From positions 1 to 64,000 of the forward strand of contig JAIWND010000006.1 of assembly GCA_025330725.1 (NCBI GenBank): a DNA stretch of 64,000 bases, read 5' to 3'. The DNA is from Chlamydoabsidia padenii. Lineage: Eukaryota; Mucoromycota; Mucoromycetes; Mucorales; Cunninghamellaceae. Positions within the stretch are counted from its first letter, which is position 1. Each line of letters begins with the position of its first letter. The translations under genes were made by a program, and so were the position numbers. Below the pieces are notes generated by a model. The model saw only the letters and a program-made list of their open reading frames with translations. It searched no databases and was not told where the DNA came from. Of the stretch, positions 61,141 through 64,000 are shown in pieces.

Positions 61141-61182
<42 letters not shown>

Positions 61183-61223
61183 GCTCTTCTTCTTTCTCTC
61201 TTTCTATTTTTCAATTCTTCAAA
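60979..61223. promoter_or_regulatory. Divergent XPD-U1A promoter with a 39-base T run
   Basis: 245 bp separate the starts. The T run at 61143-61181 lies 43 bp before the U1A ATG, followed by a CT-rich leader. A GACCCGC half-copy of the motif sits near 61125. Confidence 0.5.
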
Positions 61224-62481
61224 ATGTCACAAAACACTCCTCCACCACCTCATGGACTTTCACCTCAAGGTATGCCTCCTCAAGGTATGCCTCCTCAAGG
61301 TATGCCTCCTCAAGGTGCTCCTCCTCAAGGTATGCCACCAAGACCTTACGGTATGCCACCACCACCACCTGGATTCATGAGACCTCCTCCACCTGGCGGG
61401 TTCCCTCCTGGCGGTCCTCCTCCTCCTGGTGGATTCTTGGCTCATCCTCCCTTCCCTAATGCGGTTCCAGGCGTTGGTATTCGTGGTGTTCCTGCTGGTT
61501 TACCTGTATCTAAACAAGTCTTGAATACTGTCCCAAGTAGAACCGTCTATGTCAGCAACTTGAATGAAAAGGTCAAACTTAATGGTATGTTGGACAAACA
61601 AATAGCATCCTCCCTCATCTCAAATACTAATCTTACCTTGTTTTTTTTAACTCCCCCCCCCAGTACTGAAGAACACCTTGCGTAATCTATTCCAACAGTT
61701 TGGTGAAGTGTTGGATATCGTGCTTCACAAGAATATCCGTATGCGCGGTCAGGCCTTCATCGCTTATCCTAAAGAAGAAAATGCTGAAACGGCCATCAAG
61801 GAATTACAACACTTTGCTCTGTATGGGAAGCCTATGGTAAGAGGAGGAGAAGAAAAGAAAGTATGGTAGGATGGTTAGCTTACTTGACTTGTCATAATAT
61901 AGGTTGTCCAATTTGCCCGAAACAAGTCTGACGTCCACGCAAAAGACGATGGTGATTACGAAGACCACTATCAAAAACGACTACAAAAGAAAGGTAAAAA
62001 ACACGTCAACATTGATGAATGTCCTGTTATACTAATGAATCTTTTGTTAAACCTCAAATAGAGCAAGTCAGGCAATTACCTTTACCGGGATCTCACAAAC
62101 CAACCTTCAAGGCACCAGGATGTAAGTTTTTAAAATAGGTGATTATTGATGATACTCATTCTTTAATTCTATTCTACTATAGCTCGTACCAAAGATTCTC
62201 GAATCGCTGCACCACAACGAAACGCCATTCCCGACGATTATCTACCACCCAACAACATTCTATTCTTGCAAAATTTGACCGAAACTACTTCTCAAGACTA
62301 CCTCATCAAATTATTCGATACATACCCTGGCTTTAAAGAAGTGCGTATGATCCCCACTAAGAAGACTATTGCGTTTGTGGAATATGAAACGGATTATCAA
62401 GCTTCCTTGGCGAAAATGGAATTGGCTAATCACTCTATTGATGATGATCATGTCATGAAGGTTACCTTTGCTAGAAAATAG
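61224..62481 (+). CDS. U1A/U2B''-like spliceosomal protein with proline-rich N-terminal extension
   Basis: Five exons, about 325 residues. Residues 1 to about 105 are Pro/Gly/Met/Gln-rich: five PPQGM-type units coded by a 15-base tandem repeat at about 61261-61332, then PPPPPGFMRPPPPGGFPPG. RRM1 follows: RTVYVSNLNEKVKL (RNP2), LRNLFQQFGEVLDIVLHK, then RMRGQAFIAYPKEENAETAI (RNP1) and FALYGKPMVVQFARNKSD, all typical of SNRPA. A linker (KKEQVRQLPLPGS) leads to RRM2: NNILFLQNLTETTSQDYLIK, PGFKEVRMIPTKKTIAFVEY and HVMKVTFARK at the end. It should bind U1 or U2 snRNA stem-loops. Canonical U1A/U2B'' start directly with RRM1, so the N-terminal extension is unusual. One intron ends in C9AG at 61655-61665. 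Confidence 0.9.
61261..61332 (+). repeat. 15-bp coding tandem repeat (PPQGM units)
   Basis: CCTCAAGGTATGCCT-type units repeat about five times without interruption; one unit reads GCTCCT in place of ATGCCT (PPQGA). It lengthens the U1A-like N-terminus in steps of five residues. Confidence 0.85.
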
Positions 62482-63775
62482 TGATTTGTTGACCCTTCCC
62501 CATCCTCTCTCTCTCTCTCTCTTAAAAATAGTAAATCTTTGATTCTTTTTGTTTATATACATCCTTTTTATAAATGAACATTGCACTTCCGTTCAGTGTA
62601 GTATACTCCCCCCTTCCACATCTATTATTAATGTCTATCTTGATTTAATAAACTATAGTATTCTATCTATCTATTGATACAATGGCAATTTGCTACTGAT
62701 GATCATCTTGATTAGGCTCTACAAGGGAAATGCTAGGTGCACAGAATTTTGGAAGAGCACTATTTGCTCAATGGTGAACAGATGCTAATGATTAAAGTGG
62801 CGATGTGAAGACTATAGCATATTCCCAACATACTTTACCGCCAAAGCCAAGCTCCAAGACCCTTGTGTCGGTATGTTCAGACTTGCGATGACTTTTACGT
62901 ATCCTTTCTAAGAAAAAAGAAAAAAAAAAAGTGCGAAGAGGAACCAGATTTCATTTTCAGATCCTGCCTGCCTCTACTAAGATTTGGAAGAGCCCTACTC
63001 GCTCCAATTGTCAACGGATGCTAATGATTAAAGTGGCGGTGTGGACACTATAGCATATTTCCAACATAAGTCACCGCAAAAGCCAAGCTCCAAGACCCTT
63101 GTGTAGGTCAGTCCAGGTTTGCGATGACTTTTACTTGTCCTTTGTAAGAAAAAAAAAAAAGGTATGAAGGGGAACCAGATTTCATTTTCAGAACCCGCCT
63201 GCCTCTACTAAGATTTGGAAAGGGCTCTACTTGCTCCATTGTCAACGGATGCTAATGATTAAAGTGGTGATGTGGACACTATGGCATATTTCCAACATAA
63301 CTCACTGCAAAAATCAAGCTCCAAGACTCTAGTGTCGGTCAGTACAGACTTGCGATGACTTTTACCTTTACGATGAAGATGATTTTATTTTTTCTAGACA
63401 GATGGAGATTTCATTTTCAAACGCCGAACACCAAAATTCTACAAAGTCAAAAATGCATTGGGCCGGATAAGAAAAGGTGTCCAATTTGGAAGGAATGCAT
63501 AGGAAACTGTCTAATATTCTTATTTTTATTATCTTTATACTGTATAAATTGGAATCAAGTAAGTCTAGGGTACAAATATATAGTATCATTTGAATGACTA
63601 TGAGAAATATGAGTGTGTAAATTGTGTTATGTAGTGCGTAGAATGGTGGGATATGAATTTAGAATCTAAAAAGGACATAAAGAAATAAAAGCAGTATAGT
63701 CTCATATATGTATAAAAAAAATGCCGGAGGAGGTTGTCTAATATTTAAATAGGGGTGAAGAGGAACAAAGAAAAG
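62482..63775. other. Spacer holding the right repeat array
   Basis: A CT microsatellite at 62507-62521 closes the U1A-like gene. The array (62690-63440) fills most of the rest. No gene is supported. Confidence 0.65.
62690..63440 (+). repeat. Right array of the ~230-bp tandem repeat family
   Basis: Three full units start with GATGCTAATGATTAAAGTGG at 62781, 63017 and 63248 (spacing 236 and 231). Each repeats, in order, TTCCAACATA, CACCGCAAAAGCCAAGCTCC, AAGACCCTTGTGTCGGT, GACTTGCGATGACTTTTAC, an A-rich stretch, ATTTCATTTTCAG, ACCCGCCTGCCTCTACTAAG and ATTTGGAA..GC..CTCGCTCC. A decayed unit precedes the first. The last unit ends in TTCAAACGCCGAACACCAAA, matching the end of the left array. Confidence 0.9.
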
Positions 63776-64000
63776 CTACAACAATGAATCAGTGTCGGGA
63801 TTTGAAAATGCATGAAAAGTCGAAGGAGGGTACATATAGAAATCAGAAGGCGATAAAGTACGTTCCTGCAAGTCTTGTTGATATTGAGGACAAGTAGGGT
63901 AATTGTAGCCATCACCACCAAAGTTGGAATAAACACTAAGAGAAGGAGACAAGGAATCATTGGCATATTGAGGATGTGTCAAGTAGTATTGATTGGCCAC
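63776..64000 (-). CDS. C-terminal end of an unrecognised gene (5' part outside the window)
   Basis: An open frame enters from the right edge and ends at the stop at 63776: ANQYYLTHPQYANDSLSPSL, SVYSNFGGDGYNYPTCPQYQ, LSPSDFYMYPPSTF, HAFSNPDTDSLL. It is Tyr/Pro/Ser-rich without a domain, like the tail of a transcription regulator. A dispersed-motif copy (63794-63808) overlaps its last codons. Confidence 0.45.
   Translation of the reverse strand: MANQYYLTHPQYANDSLSPSLSVYSNFGGDGYNYPTCPQYQQDLQERTLSPSDFYMYPPSTFHAFSNPDTDSLL
63794..63808 (+). promoter_or_regulatory. Motif copy overlapping the last codons of a partial gene
   Basis: GTCGGGATTTGAAAA, a perfect copy, the only one that falls inside a likely coding frame. 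Confidence 0.4.

Overview
The window looks like nuclear DNA of an early-diverging filamentous fungus, most probably a mucoralean (Mucoromycota). It is AT-rich and gene-dense. Genes are split by many short GT-AG introns of roughly 50-120 bases. The gene set mixes fungal markers (Zn2Cys6 regulator, protein O-mannosyltransferase, Sec14-like SFH5, external NADH dehydrogenase) with genes that many yeasts lack (CHIP ubiquitin ligase, CYRI/FAM49, an UPF0014/FetB-type permease). No species can be named from the sequence alone, and everything here was read by eye without database searches.

Layout. 0-10 kb: a truncated CBM21/PP1 glycogen-targeting subunit (-), an epsin (-) divergent from CHIP (+), a 2.2 kb spacer with a tandem repeat array, and coronin (-). 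10-20 kb: mitochondrial ribosomal protein L16 (-), a bHLH regulator (-), an M28 glutamate carboxypeptidase II-like membrane peptidase (-) and an UPF0014 permease (-). 20-33 kb: two coiled-coil proteins of unknown role (-), a casein-kinase-1-family kinase with a long tryptophan-rich tail (+), an EF-hand type II NADH dehydrogenase (-) divergent from mitochondrial ribosomal protein L3 (+). 33-44 kb: a 1006-residue Zn2Cys6 factor (+), a possible tiny gene, CYRI/FAM49 (-) and a PMT2-type mannosyltransferase (-). 44-54 kb: glycerol kinase (+), a MEF2-type MADS-box factor (+) and two decayed F-box/LRR genes. 54-64 kb: SFH5 (-) divergent from ribonucleotide reductase R2 (+), the TFIIH helicase XPD/Rad3 (-) divergent from a U1A/U2B''-like protein (+), a second copy of the tandem repeat array, and the 3' end of one more gene.

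Themes. Epsin, coronin, CYRI and SFH5 relate to actin, membranes and lipid traffic. NDE, L3 and L16 are mitochondrial. R2 and XPD serve nucleotide supply and DNA repair/transcription. These are mostly independent housekeeping genes, not a pathway cluster.

The least explained signals are three. (1) A 12-15 bp motif, G(C/T)CGGGATTTGAA or its complement, recurs more than a dozen times, almost always in promoters, spacers or introns. (2) A family of ~220-236 bp tandem repeats forms two arrays about 55 kb apart that end in the same sequence. (3) A CK1-family kinase carries an Argonaute-hook-like WG/GW tail.
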